DNA of 64,000 nucleotides from assembly GCA_003586115.2 (NCBI GenBank), contig QVOM02000116.1, forward strand, positions 38,880,128 through 38,944,127, read 5' to 3'. The translations under genes and the position numbers were made by a program. Within the stretch, counting starts at the first letter, position 1. The number at the start of each line of letters is the position of its first letter. Positions 23,216 to 35,000 of this stretch are shown one piece after another. The DNA comes from Salvator merianae. Taxonomy: Eukaryota > Chordata > Lepidosauria > Squamata > Teiidae. Under the pieces are notes generated by a model, which had not been told where the DNA came from, did no database searches, and saw nothing but the letters and a program-made list of their open reading frames with translations.

Positions 23216-23749
23216 TTGGAAGCTGTCTGGCATACAAAGACATCTTGGTGAGTAGTCTTTTGGCATGATCCCATTTTTGCTCCTAAAAGAGTGCTCCTCT
23301 GCCCTCCTTTGGCTGTTCTCCTAGGCATCTTACAGTTTGTCTAAACCTAACCTGGTTGATTCAGAGAATTGCCTGGCAAGGTTTTAACAAGCATTACAAA
23401 AGAAGATCACTGACAAAGCATCAGAGTGCAATTTGGGTCTCTTATCACCTGTTACATGCCAATAAAATGCTGTAATGTAAGCATACAATGCCAATTGTTT
23501 CCCACCTTCATGGGCTTCTCATTTTGTTTCTGGAAACAATTCAGAGTGCTGTTGGTGACACATAAAGGTTTGCATGCTTTAGAACTTCTTTTTCCAAAGG
23601 AGAAAAAGGCAATTTCTAGTTTCCAGATTGTATTTATTCACCTGTTACATTTATATCCCTTCTTTCCTCCAAAGCAGAATATGCCATTGCCTGCCTCCTG
23701 CCCGGCTTTTTATTCTCACAAGCAGTCTGGGAGGTGAGTTAGAACAAAA

Positions 23750-24228
23750 GAGCATAAGAGGAGCCTTGCTGGATCAGGCCACGGCTCATCTAGTCCAACA
23801 TCCTGTTTCAAACAGTGGCCCACCAATTGCTTATGAGCATTCTCAAGCAGAAGACAAAGGCAAACCTTCACCTGCTCTTGACTCCTTGCAAATGGGTTTT
23901 TACAGGCATCCTGCCTGTCTTTCCAACCTGGAGGCAGTACCTAGGCACCCATTCTAGTTGCCATTGATACACCTGACCTCCATGAATCTGTCCAATCCTT
24001 TCTTAAAGCTATCCAGGCTGATTGCTGTCACCACTTCTTCTTCCAGTAATAAATTCCATAGACCAATGACTCTCTGGGTGAAAAAAATACTTCCCCTTGT
24101 CAATCCTAACTCTCCTACCCATCAGCTTCATAGAGTGCCCCTTGGTCCCAGTGTTGTGGGATAGATAAAATAATTTTTCTCTATCTACCTTATCCATACT
24201 GTGCATGATTTTATATACTTCAATCAGG
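23750..24228 (-). mobile_element. CR1/L3-type LINE 3' end
   Basis: A minus-strand frame at 24206-24009 encodes NTGTKGHSMKLMGRRVR and then a degraded KYFF-W-match, the CR1 ORF2 C-terminus. The 3' tail down to 23750 ends with GCATAAGAGGAGCCTTGCTG (plus-strand reading). It is the most complete uninterrupted 3' copy in the window. It is truncated at its 5' end. Confidence 0.85.
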
Positions 24229-24231
24229 TTT

Positions 24232-24520
24232 GGCTAAGGTGCCTCCAGATGCAGGTAAAAGCTCAAGATTCTCCCAGGACTATACTGGGAATACCACACA
24301 TATCCATGGCATTCCCACTATAATCCCAGGTTAGTTGACTGAAAATCTGAAACATTGGTATTATGGAAAATCCAGCACTGATGCTGGGTTTTCTGTAATA
24401 CTGATTCCTTGCCTCTGTCTGGTGGCTCCTGGTCAAAATGCCTGATGCAAGCCAAACGGGGGAAATACAAAGGGAGGTGGGTGGGCACTTGGCTGATATC
24501 CAGATATTTCAACAGGAACA
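24232..24520. mobile_element. MITE family E copy
   Basis: It starts GGTGCCTCCAGATGCAGGTA. It contains CCCAGGACTATACTGGGAAT, TATCCATGGCATTCCCAC and ATAATCCCAGGTTAG, a partial palindrome shared with 46250-46330 and 57680-57740. The right end is not resolved. Confidence 0.55.
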
Positions 24521-25607
24521 GTAGCACGAAGAGCTAGTAGACAGAGTTAAGAAGCCAGAATTGGCTCCTGCTGTCTGGCAGGGACAGTGAGAGACAATTG
24601 TGGGATATAAAGAAGATCCTGCCATTTCCTCTTGCTTTCTGGAGGCAACCTAAGAGGCAACAACTGGCATGAGGCTACTCAATAAGCTTTCATGATTGAG
24701 CAGGAAGTCAAATCCATGGACTCTTAAGTTCCAGTCTGACACTCCAATTATAGCACTGCTCTGGCTCTCTCTTGATAAACTATAACTTCTGTTATCTCTG
24801 AGCACTATTGGCCATTTCCGCAGCCATGCCATAGTGCATGCCGTGAGGATTGTTCCTGGGCTGGGGCACTTTTTCATGGCCAGGAGTGAGCTGGACAGAC
24901 ATCCCTTGGACAGCAGTTCCGACCCAGCCTGAGTTTGAACCCAGGGGGTGAAAGTTTCCCAGCCTGTGAGTTGCTCTTGCCATTTCTGCCTTTGTATAGG
25001 CTGGTGGCAGGAGCAAAGATTGGCTTGTGCCATATTGGCACAGCAGGTTTTGGTGCTCTGCAAACAGAGTGCTCCTGGCTATGGATTTCACTGCTGGGAG
25101 CAGACCAGGTGCAGGTGTTGGCAGTCACCCTGCACCCACAGACCTGCAACACAGTCCAAGAGGACCCTGCAGATCGTAGCATCCTTGCTATTTGGGGGTG
25201 ATGGGAATCGGAGCCTTGAAACAAAATCTAGAGGTCCACCAATTCCCTATCTCTGCTCTACAGGAATACCTCTTTGCATATATTTAGTCCTCCGGTATTC
25301 AGAATCTGTCTGCCAAATTTTCCCCTTGTATAATATTAATTGACTTTCAGTGGCAACCATTTCAAGGTTTTCCGCTACTTTGCTCAGAAAGCTGAAAGTC
25401 TCATTCCTGACTTGAATTTCCCCACAAAGCTCAAATTTTAGTAGGACTAACAAGTCAGAGTCCATTGCTCTCAATATGGCCACCACAGAGCCTGATTTAC
25501 TGCACAAATGAAATCCCCCCAGTTATATTCATAGAGGAAAATTAATCTATTTGGGTCACCGTGTTATGTTCGTGCTAAACTTCCAAAATATTTGTTCCAA
25601 CAGAATC
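24521..25607. other. No gene; unannotated
   Basis: Overlapping frames on both strands at 24650-25343 (up to 137 codons) lack known motifs. I treat them as chance. Confidence 0.45.
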
Positions 25608-25610
25608 AGA

Positions 25611-26327
25611 GGGCCTTTCTGCAGTTACGTCTCTTATATATTAGGAGTGCTCATGGTCCTTTTCAGTGACTCCTCTGACTACACATTAGTGAAGATCAGA
25701 GGAGTCCCACCCACTGCTGGTACACTCTATCTGCATTAGACAGAGGCCCTTTCTGCACTAGGTCTTATTATGGATTATATCTCAGGATAAGAGCCTGCCA
25801 TCCACATGCTGGTGCAGACTACAGCAGACCCTGCCTGGGTTCTGCCGTTGGCTGTACTAGCATGCAGCTGTCAGGCCCCTATTCTGGAATATAATCCTGA
25901 AGAAGGCCCAGTGCAGAAAAGACCAGAGTGTAATCCAGATCAAGGGGCCTTTATTTGGATTACTGGTAGCCCTCAACATTGAAGACTACCAGCATACCAG
26001 TTCAGGCTGTTCTGGATCATAGATGCAAGCAGAAGGCACACCTCTGTTTTCAGGACTTCTGGGGGACCCATTTCAGCAGTGCACTAAAATACACTGCCAA
26101 AATGGACTCCCCAAGTGCTCCAAGGTTAGGAACTGTTGCTCCCAGCCCTTGGAGGCTGGCCCCACAGCTAGCATGAGCTTTGGGGCTGGTGCAGTGCCTG
26201 GTTAAGATCAGTGCTGATGTGCAGACAGTGTTGTTCCAGACCACACCTTGCCATGGTCCGAGCCAGCGGGCCTCACTGGTTCTGACCCACTGGTTCAGAT
26301 CACACCCAGGTAAGAGCAGAAAGGCCC
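25611..26327. mobile_element. MITE family C copy with AGA TSD
   Basis: The left end is GGGCCTTTCTGCAGTTACGT and the right-end reverse complement is GGGCCTTTCTGCTCTTACCT, about 17 of 20 matching. AGA flanks both ends (25608-25610, 26328-26330), consistent with a 3-bp target duplication. The inside has a hairpin near 25660-25710 (GACTCCTCTGACT against AGATCAGAGGAGTC). A family B MITE interrupts it at 25745-25924. No coding capacity. Confidence 0.75.
25745..25924. mobile_element. MITE family B, palindromic, nested
   Basis: This is a 180-bp near-palindrome. The left arm, GGCCCTTTCTGCACTAGGTC then TTATTATGGATTATAT, mirrors the right-end reverse complement GGTCTTTTCTGCACTGGGCC then TTCTTCAGGATTATAT. 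AGA flanks both sides (25742-25744, 25925-25927). The centre holds CTGCCATCCACATGCTGGTG and its mirrored partner. It is inserted in the family C element 25611-26327. Confidence 0.75.
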
Positions 26328-26330
26328 AGA

Positions 26331-27448
26331 GCCATCTTGGAATGAAAATGAAGGAAGGAAATTTGCAAGATCTTATTGCTTTGAAACAGCTGAGTATTCC
26401 TTCACTTTTTCCTTTGAAAAGAAGCCCAGAGTCTTATGCAGTGCTGCAAACATCGTTTAAAGAATGAGATTAATTTTACACTGTAGTCATTCCATGAAAT
26501 GATACAGCTAATATTCTGCCAGAGACTAAAATGTATTTGGGCTTTTTTCCTACTTTAATGTAAAGCATATTCCACTGAGCCTTAACCCCTAAACAATATT
26601 ACCCAGAGATATGCTAATAATACTATTTTTCTAGTTCATAGCCACATTAAGGCTCCCCTCTTTCTTTGGAAGCAAAAGCTTTTCATGCAAATTACCTGCA
26701 AACCTTGAAAATAATACTACAAGCCCGTTAATTTATTTATTTGGAAAATATGACCACTGAAACGAAACATTTCATTTCAGCAAGATCTTCGGGGACAATG
26801 GTAAATTATAGGCTGCACACAATCATGAGAGAGCTAGTAGAGGATGCAATATATATGATCAACCCTGACAACAACACAATTTGCTTAAACAGGGCAGTAA
26901 ATTTGCCTAAAAGGTGGAAGGGAGAAAGTAGAATATATTATCTTAGTAAGTTCAAGCCAAATGGTTTGGAATGTGTACAGTACCTTATTCTTAGGGGGAA
27001 TCTAAAAATTTCCCATCTTTGTAGTTCCGACTCTTGGTTAGTAAGAGAAAGCAAATAAATACAAGAAAGACAAATCTAATTTAAAGCTGAAAAAATATAG
27101 AGATCTCAACAGCCTGTTATCAACCACAGTGTTATCAAGAAATAGAACTTTTAAAGCATTGCTCTTGATGGCTAGCAAGCATGGGTCTGATTCTCAGTGG
27201 CTCCGGGAGATCAGAGGTGTAGCATATCTTGTTTTGGCCTATAATTTGGAAAAGTCCAGTCTTAGTTTCCATTATCTTTAGCCAAAGCAGCTAAATACTC
27301 CAAAAATGTCTTGTTCTACCCTGGGGGGCTAGTCTATTGCTCATAGATAATATCAAGCTTCTTAAAGCCTTCTTATGTTCCCAGTAAATTAACCTTTACT
27401 GACCACTCCCTTAGAGAAAATGTGAGTTTTTCCTAGGATTAGACAAGT

Positions 27449-27450
<2 letters not shown>
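26331..27450. other. No gene; possible conserved non-coding stretch
   Basis: 26460-26740 is A/T-rich and non-repetitive, with an ATGCAAAT octamer at about 26685. It has the look of slowly evolving non-coding DNA, which I cannot test here. The 106-codon frame 26741-27058 has no known motif. Confidence 0.3.

Positions 27451-27484
<34 letters not shown>
27451..27484. repeat. (GT)n microsatellite
   Basis: Seventeen uninterrupted GT units. Confidence 0.95.
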
Positions 27485-27485
<1 letters not shown>

Positions 27486-27634
27486 GGGGAGTGATCTTAA
27501 CTCTCCCACAAGTATTGGAGCAAGCCAATACCTTTGATAGTAGCCATAGAGAGGCACCTTTAATTGCAGTGATCAGTTCTTTCAGAATAAAATAAAGACA
27601 GTGGGGCACCCAATGAAGTTAGCAACGAATGCAT

Positions 27635-28660
27635 TTTATTTAGGTAGGTATAAAATGAAGACTAGAACAACATTAAGAAAAGAAAAATGGTACAAAGTGC
27701 ATTCATGGTGACCATAGGTCATAACAGCACAACACAATAACATTGATTAAAAGACTCTAGTTCAAAAATTATAAAAACAATACAGAGGCCCAATATAAGA
27801 AGCATGAACACAATCCTAAAATCATAAGCACAGTTAAAACAAGATTAACACTACCATAAAATTAAATGCACTCAGAAACAAGTTGCTTTTGCACTGAGGA
27901 GGCTGCAGAAGAAGGCTTTTTCAGAAGCTGACTAGCCATAATTTCCTTCAAGGCCCATGCACTACTCTTTCCCACATAAATGTGTCCATCGCTCCGGATC
28001 CATTCAGTTATACCTACATGGCTCAGGTGCATAAGCCAAGGTGGGAAAGGGTCCTTGTAGGCTGGACAACTACAAGCTTCTTGTCCATGTTGCCAAACAT
28101 TGAAAACTGAAAGTGATTCCATAATGCTGGACCAAATGATGCAGTGGATTTTTCACTAGATACTTCAACTGTGTCTCCACTCTGCTAGTAAGAGATACCT
28201 CAAGGAGGCACCTCAGAAAGGTAGCTTTGGCAAGGAGTGTGATGTTGCCATTGCTACTGCAGAGGTGTTGCATGTCTTGCACACAGACCTGACATGTTTT
28301 GGCAGAGTGAGGGCCAGCCCACAACGTGAGAAGCAGCTTCAGACCTGCTTCTAGTGCACTAGGCTGTTTGCATCTTGGAAGGGGCTGCTGTGGAGACCAA
28401 CAGACTTTGATGCCCCTCCAAGGCATTTTGAACACCTTATGGAGGTGTAGTCAGTATCAAAGGCAATGTTTAGGTCGGTATAAAGCGGAGCAATTTTGCC
28501 TTCAAAGTGCCAAGGAACCTCATCCCAGAAGGCTTCTTATTTCTTGTGCCAGGTGACACCAGCTCTTTCACCACTTCCAAAATCTCTACTGGGCCACTAC
28601 TTAAGGATGCAAGGAGGACTGCAAAACAAGTCCTTTTTGGAGCCTTCATCACCATACAGT
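27635..28660 (-). other. Unidentified transcript-like block
   Basis: On the minus strand there are three frames in close series: 28796-28470 (108 codons), 28435-28070 (121 codons) and 28122-27862 (86 codons). They are followed by a stop, about 220 bp of A/T-rich sequence and an AATAAA at 27640-27635. This resembles a decayed mRNA copy or LINE end. I recognise no domain, the frames differ in phase, and there is no poly-A tract after the signal. A chance cluster is quite possible. Confidence 0.25.
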
Positions 28661-28717
28661 AAGCATGATAACACACTCTCACAAGGGTACATTTGGACTC
28701 ATGACAAGTAGTAGTAA

Positions 28718-29065
28718 TAGGGATATGCACGAACAGAATTCGTATTTTTGTTTCACTGGCAAAGCAAAAAAATCCATATTTTTGCTTCCTCGGCAAATTG
28801 CAACAGTGAAAAACTGCTTCTTTACGTTCATTTTCGTGGCTTTTGCAATGTTTTTCCCATTGAAAATGCCTATTTCATGGGGGGTGGGGAATACAGCAAA
28901 AACATGAATATTCAATCAAATGCTTCGTTTTCGCAAAGAGGGTGGCTGGTTTATTTTGAATGAATTCTGGAAACGCGAAGAAAACCACCATTTTCGATTT
29001 GATGTGAATATCTGTGAATGTGAAATATTCAATCAAATTTGCGAATGCAAATATAATTTTGCACA
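28718..29065. mobile_element. hAT-like element related to 8470-9171, one end visible
   Basis: The left end, TAGGGATATGCACGAACAGA, matches the TIR of the element at 8470 in 15 of the first 16 bases. The interior is rich in TTCGTTTTCG, GCGAAGAAAA and TTTTCG-type motifs, as in that element. No matching right TIR is evident, so the right limit is approximate. It may be truncated. Confidence 0.6.
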
Positions 29066-29583
29066 GTAAGCAATAATCCACTCCGGCAATCTCCCATTTT
29101 GCTTTAACATTCACAACTCCTCCGAAAACTCTGGAGAAGCTCAGACTCCAAACAGCTGGAGAGGGCACTTGGGAGCAATTCTGTCAACAGTCCACTGTGT
29201 CTCATTCTACAAATCCATAATGATGATCATGGTGTGATCCTTGGCTCTGGCCTCAAAAATTCCTCCAAAGCAACAAGGAATCTACCAGATACCATAAGCC
29301 TCCAAAGACAGACCATCTACCTAAAGGAGATGAGAAGAATAAGGGGTTAAATGGTAAAAATTATCAGTAATTTGAAATAAGTGTGGCATAGAGAAAAAGT
29401 AGAATTTAATATTTGAACTAAGAACTAGAATGCCTGACTCTCCCCTGCCAAAAATGAAAAGAAAAGAAAGTCAGTGTTTGACTCAGGACCACAGGGTGGC
29501 AGGGAAGAGCACAGATGCCCTTTCTATGCCCCAAGGGCAGCACTCATGCCCTCAGGGCCCAGGAAGGGTATCTTAGGACCAGG

Positions 29584-30055
29584 GGGCCTTTCTGCACTTG
29601 CTGGTATTCCTTACTAGAAAGTGTACAAAGGTTCTCCATTCTGCACATTAGTGCTGAATACGGCAGGCTCTGTATTCAGATCAAGCGACTCTTGATGTGA
29701 ATCACTGTTAGGCGTTGATATTGAGGTGTACTGGCATACCAGCTCGGCCTAGTCCAGAACATAGAGGCATGCAGAACGCATGGCTCCCTGCTCCTGACTA
29801 CTAGGGGACCCATTTTGGCAGTGCACCAAAGCATGCCACCAGAATGGGTTCTCCAGGGGCTCTAAGGTTAGGAATTTTCATTACTAGCCCTTTGAAGTCC
29901 TTAGAGGCCAGACCTAAGGATGCTGTCACTCCCAGTTTCCATACGCAGATGCTGCCTCTCATCAAGGTACCCTGGCTAGCAGCAAAGAAAGCGGTGAACC
30001 AGTTCAACCAGGCATTGCTGACAAAGGTGCTTTCTGGCCACTTTAACATAAATAG
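29584..30055. mobile_element. MITE family C copy, right end lost
   Basis: It begins GGGCCTTTCTGCACTTGCTG. Internal blocks GTACTGGCATACCAGCTC, AGAGGCATGCAGAACGCA, GGGGACCCATTTTGGCAGTG and AAGGTTAGGAATTTTC align in order with 25990-26140. No right TIR is seen. Confidence 0.6.
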
Positions 30056-30925
30056 ACCTGTGGCCTTACTTTGATCTTCACAAATCTTATTTTATTCTGT
30101 CATGGGAAAAATATAGGAGATGAGGTTTTGCTCTGCAGCCATTTTTATTCCTGCCTCAATTTACAGCATTGCCTACTTCAGTTCATGGATCAAGGCAGCC
30201 TTCAGTCCAAAATGATTTTATGTTCATACCTATCCCTCCCAGAAATAAACCTGAATATACTCCACGAAAGAGCTGCAGTTCATATTTACAGGGAAAAGTA
30301 AATGGTGTGCTATTGTGATGAAAACAGAACGTGCCTTTATCCCCAACACATTCACTAGCAGGTTTCAGCATCCAGACTAAAATGTATTTCTCTTACCGAC
30401 ATCACTCTTATGCAAACATTCTGTGTGCACCCGTTGTACCTGTGAGATGATGACAGCCTGTAACTCAATTTTGCACTATTTCCCCTTTCTTGCAAATATA
30501 CTTTGCAACTTCCTTCCTCTGTTTCAAAGAGCAAATGCTTCCTAATTCTTACATCTTTTTATGTTTACAGCAAACTATTACACTTAACATCTTCAGTACA
30601 AATATGGTACCAGCTTCAAGACTAAAGCAATGACCAGTGAAAGCTTTCCTCATAGCAGGTCATAACAATGCAGAGGAAAACAATTAAACAGTTTAGGACC
30701 ACAGGGTGGTGGATGAAGAGACACCTCCCCTTTGATTTTCCCAAATCGTGTTCCAATTTTCTGCTTCCCCAGCCACCCTTCAGCCCGATCTGTGAGCAGC
30801 AGCTGAATCAAAATATCCCACTTTCTTAAAAATGAAACCACCGCTTAAAACTCTGTTAAACACCTATATAGCTAGACTTTGTAAACTTGGATTTAGAGCA
30901 ACAAATATGCGTATGGATTGCAAAC
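30056..30925. other. No gene; unannotated
   Basis: I see no recognisable repeat and only short frames. Confidence 0.45.
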
Positions 30926-30929
30926 TGGA

Positions 30930-31215
30930 TGGGCCTGTTCACACTTAACAGCTTGGTGTGGTACAGTAATACCATATCAGGCCAGTAAAGATCACGCATA
31001 CAGGCAGTCATTTACACTTTGAGGCTTGGAATTGCCCTATCGTGGGCCACCAGCACTTGAAATGCAAATGGTCCATCCAGGGCAGGCCTGATCATCATAA
31101 CAGCACCCAGATATGCACAGCACATGACCAGATATTGCCATGGTAATCGGGTTGCAGCACACAACTGCATGGACAATCTGCCCTGCCCACTTGCAGAGTT
31201 TGCACCCGGAAGAGT
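30930..31215. mobile_element. MITE family D copy
   Basis: It starts near GATGGGCCTGTTCACACTTA. It shares GGTACAGTAATACCATATC, GCACTTGAAATGCAAATGG and TATTGCCATGG blocks with 34548 and (inverted) 62713. The right end near GTTTGCACCCGGAAGAG matches the TIR loosely. Confidence 0.6.
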
Positions 31216-31329
31216 CTTTATGAAATCTGTTCTATATAAGTCAAATAAATAAACGAACAAATCTCTGATGTTGCAAATAAAGAAGTAAAATAAATAAAAT
31301 GCAGCAGCAATGCTAAATCATTGAAGTGG

Positions 31330-31680
31330 TTGAGTATACCACACTGGCTGGTATACCAGACCACTAAGTGTACTGGGAGCCTCCCTTCCACACGTTGGTG
31401 TGGTCTAAGGGAGGCACTACCTCAATGGCCCTGTATACCATGATCCTGTATACTCATTGCAACAGCGCAACAAGGTGCGCCATTGCAATGGGTCTCTCAC
31501 ACCTTTGAAGCTTTGAGAGCTACCCCATGCCAGCTCCAAAACTGAGCTTTGGAGCCAGTGTGGGAGCTGGAATGGAACAGGCTGTCCCAGTACGGATGGC
31601 CTTGTTCTGGTGCAAGAGCCATCCATCCCAGCAGGGTCCAGTCTACCTGGTCCAGTGTATTTGATCTGGTCTGTTAAAGA
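31330..31680. mobile_element. MITE family C copy
   Basis: It contains GGCTGGTATACCAGACCAC, GAGCCTCCCTTCCACACG, GGAATGGAACAGGCTGTCCC and CAGGGTCCAGTCTACC. These are in the same order as 62100-62530 (GAAGCCTCCCTTCCACACAG, GGAATGGAACAGGTCATCCC, GTGGTCCAGTCTACC). TIRs are not clear. Confidence 0.6.
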
Positions 31681-34546
31681 CCCTGCGTCCTGCATGTGTC
31701 CCTGAAGAGCAAACCCAGAAGGTGCCATAAACACCCAAGGTCACACCACAGCACTAAGTGCAGTAATGCAAAAGCCTACAGCTTTATTTTGGTAAGGGGT
31801 ATCCGTACTGGGACAGCCTGTTCCTTTGTGTTGGCAGAGCATGCAGGTCCATGTGTCTGTGTCTGTGCATGTGCATGTGAGATGAAAAGAGACATGAGAT
31901 GTAATATCATATGTATGAAATATCTTTCTTCTTTTCCTCTATCTGTCCATCCAGTAGGAAATTAGACAGCCAATTCTGGGTTTTTTTTTAAGAACTATAG
32001 AAATGCATATGGCATTCTCCTCAACCAGTTAACCATCCATCATCCTTAAAATTATTATCTTTTTACCTCTTCTCCTACATGGAGTCATAATTAATGCACC
32101 TATTTGAAGCTGCTGAAAAGAAATGTCATTTTTATTTGATCATGCCTTTTTCCTCCAAACCAAAATAGTTACATAAGCAGACAGGATAAGTTCAGCTGAG
32201 TCTTTTTGCTGTAAAAATGCCAAATGCAGGCTTTTAAAATGCCTATCTTTTTATAGTTCTGCAAAAGAAACTCTGCTATCATTTTGTGCAGAAGAAAGGC
32301 AGTAGTTTAAAAATGAAAAGAAATATAAAGATGACATTGAATCTAGTCAGCAGTTTTTAGAAGTTTTTAGAAGTTACAAAGCATATATGATATATGTTTT
32401 ACAAGATTTAATTTAAATCCAGAAAGTGCTGCACCAACTGCAGTTACAGGATTTCATTTCTTGTAATCCTCATTGGTACTATCCTCTCCAAGTCAAGTAA
32501 CTTTGGCTTCGATCTTGGGAAGAAGGATCTCTATTCGGTTCAATATTCAGATCCACAACCAATGCTGACAATTATTATTACTGGTAACAATAAATTGAAT
32601 GACTAACAAGCAAAGTCCAAGTGCAGACAGCAAAAAATATAATCAGATCAAATGCATTAATTAAACAATAGTAATTAATTATGGACCAACCATCAATCAG
32701 GTCCTCTGTGCTGTATAAATTAGGAAGTAGAACTCTCATGATGTCGGAAGGTGCAATCTGTGCCTTTAAGTTAGCATTAATCTTACAGGATCTAGGGTGC
32801 CCTATTCCTTACACAACTCTTTTCCACAAAGGAGCCATTTTCCATATCAACCTGAAAAATGTGCTTATGAGCCCTTGATGAACTACAGGAGTCTGAAGCA
32901 TCCCTTTTGCATTTAGGAAACCAACAGCATGAATGACAAAGGCATATGGCAGCTTCTTGAATGCCCATGAGTCTTCATTCCCAGTCCATAGTTATGTGAA
33001 GTCAATCCACTACTTTACTAAAGGACACCACAAGAATGTTTTCAATTATTTGTGAAATTATTGGCCCTCTTCCAGTACCTCAAAAGAGTGCATGAGGTTT
33101 CACATGTTGCAGCGTGTGCAGGTACTGGTTTCATACATATCCTTCTCCACTGAGCATTGTCTATTGTGTGTTGAGCATGAAAGTCTATTGGGAGGTTTTA
33201 ATTGCATGAAAATGAATATGGTTCAAGTCCTTTCTTTACACAGTTAAAGGCAGCCTTCAGAACATCACACTCACTATGTGAAAGATGAGAAGAAAGTGAG
33301 AGAGCATGCCCAGACCAGTGCTTCTTATCCAAATCAAGACCCCACATGCTCTTTTGAACACCTCTTAACAAAAGGTTACTGGAGTGACTTGTCAGCAACA
33401 TGCACACAGACCTCCTCAGACACAAGAAATCCACTTGACTGCTACAGGTTCAGAGACTGCTTCAAGCGATATCAGATACCGTCCTGCACAAAACAATGCC
33501 TTGGTTGGAGCCAACACTAATGTCTGTGAAACAATGGTTGCATCTGGTGTACTTTTGAGGGTGATTGGGGGACATCCCCAATGCACAGAGTACAAATATT
33601 CTTCTCCCCAAATCTATGGCTCCCACCCCAAAAGCGGCGAACAGGTGACCATTAAAAACAACCACAGGTGGCTATTGCTCCATTTGACCCAGCCTGACTC
33701 ATGGCTGTCTCAAGTGGCTGGTGTTGCAGCTGTACAATTCATCTCACGTTAAAAATGTGGTGGCAGAAGCTGCTCCCATGCCAGCCTAGGACATGCCAGT
33801 CTGACCAGCCTCAGGGAAGCTGAGGTTAAGGTGTTCCATGGGCAGCTTTTACAGAGAGGCAGCTTCCTTCCATGCTATGCTTGGAAGCAGCCAAACTCAC
33901 CTGTACAGTCTTGAAGCAGCAGCCACCATTTCTGACCCACTTGTGGGCAGAACCACACTGTGCACAGTATGCAAGCACACTGAGGTTCTCTGTCCCTTCA
34001 CACTGATAATGTGTGTGTGGCTGTGCCCACAAAGAGGCCAGAAATGTCAACTGCAGGTGAGTTCTCCACTTAATTTCCTCAGGACTCGTGTGCATTTTAC
34101 CTGCCTCTAGCCATCTTAAGGAGGCAGGACCTGTTGAGGGAAGCACCCAGTACTCCATAGCCTCTCTACTCCATTCAGCTGTGCTAAACAAAAGTTTGCA
34201 CAAACCTTCTTTAATGAGGTACCACTGGCATAATGGCAGCATGCTGATTCTGCTTGCTCTGAATAGCTTGTCAGATATCAGAGACGGTTATCCCACCTCC
34301 AAGGTGCAAATAGAGAAGAATATTCTATGTTGTGCTGAGTTGGAAACTGAAGAACAAGAGCTCACAAGAGGCATCCTGGAGGTCATGATGATAGACTATA
34401 TTCATTAAAAAAGAAAGGACAAAACTGTCTTATACTGAGTCAGGTCAGTGTAGCAACTAGCCTGTAATGACCTACACCAAAGATACTCAGTTGCATCCCT
34501 CCAGATGTTTCTGAACTACAACTGATACAGAATAACAGAAGTTGTA
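31681..34546. other. No gene; longest unannotated stretch
   Basis: 32000-32450 is A/T-rich and repeat-free. A half-copy of MITE family F (CTCCAGATGTTTCTGAACTA) lies at about 34498-34520. Frames at 33384-33752 and 33826-34242 have no recognised domain. Confidence 0.4.
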
Positions 34547-34547
34547 G

Positions 34548-35000
34548 GACCCGTTTGCACCTGGCAGCCTGGCATGGTATAACAATACTATACCAAGCCG
34601 GCAAGAATGTAGCGTGGTGATAGGCATTCACACTACAAGCACTAAGCTAGTCCCATACCTGGCCAGTAGTGCTTGTAATGTGAATGGCCAGCCCAGGGCT
34701 GCCTGGATTGCTAAGGCAACATCTGAAGCAACATCTGGTAAGAGGCCAAACATTGTCATAGCAATCTGCCAGCTGCGCACAGCTTCTCAGCTGCAGTCAC
34801 GCAGCCACACCCACTCGCCACACCACACCCAGAGGAAGAGGGTGTGAAACCACCTCCACAAGAGTGGTCTAGTCACTTCTGGGCAGGCTGTGGACTGCTT
34901 TTTAGCAGACCACAGCAGGATTGTTCCAGGGAGAGGTTAACCCTCTCTGAGGTGGCCGGGGTAGCAGAGCAGTGTGGATGCACATAACCAGTGTGCGAAT
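34548..35000. mobile_element. MITE family D copy
   Basis: It starts GGACCCGTTTGCACCTGGCA. Internal blocks are GGTATAACAATACTATACCA, AGTAGTGCTTGTAATGTGAA, TGCTAAGGCAACATCTG and CTGCTTTTTAGCAGACCACA. These pair in inverted order with 62713-63125 (CTGCTAAAAAGCAGTC, GATGTTGCCTTGG, GGTATGGGACTATTACAGCG). The right end is near GTGTGCGAATAGAATCAC. Confidence 0.65.

Noticed and set aside
26741..27058. 106-codon open frame as an exon
   Set aside because: No known motif, no clear flanking splice pattern, no neighbouring exon and no way to test homology here.
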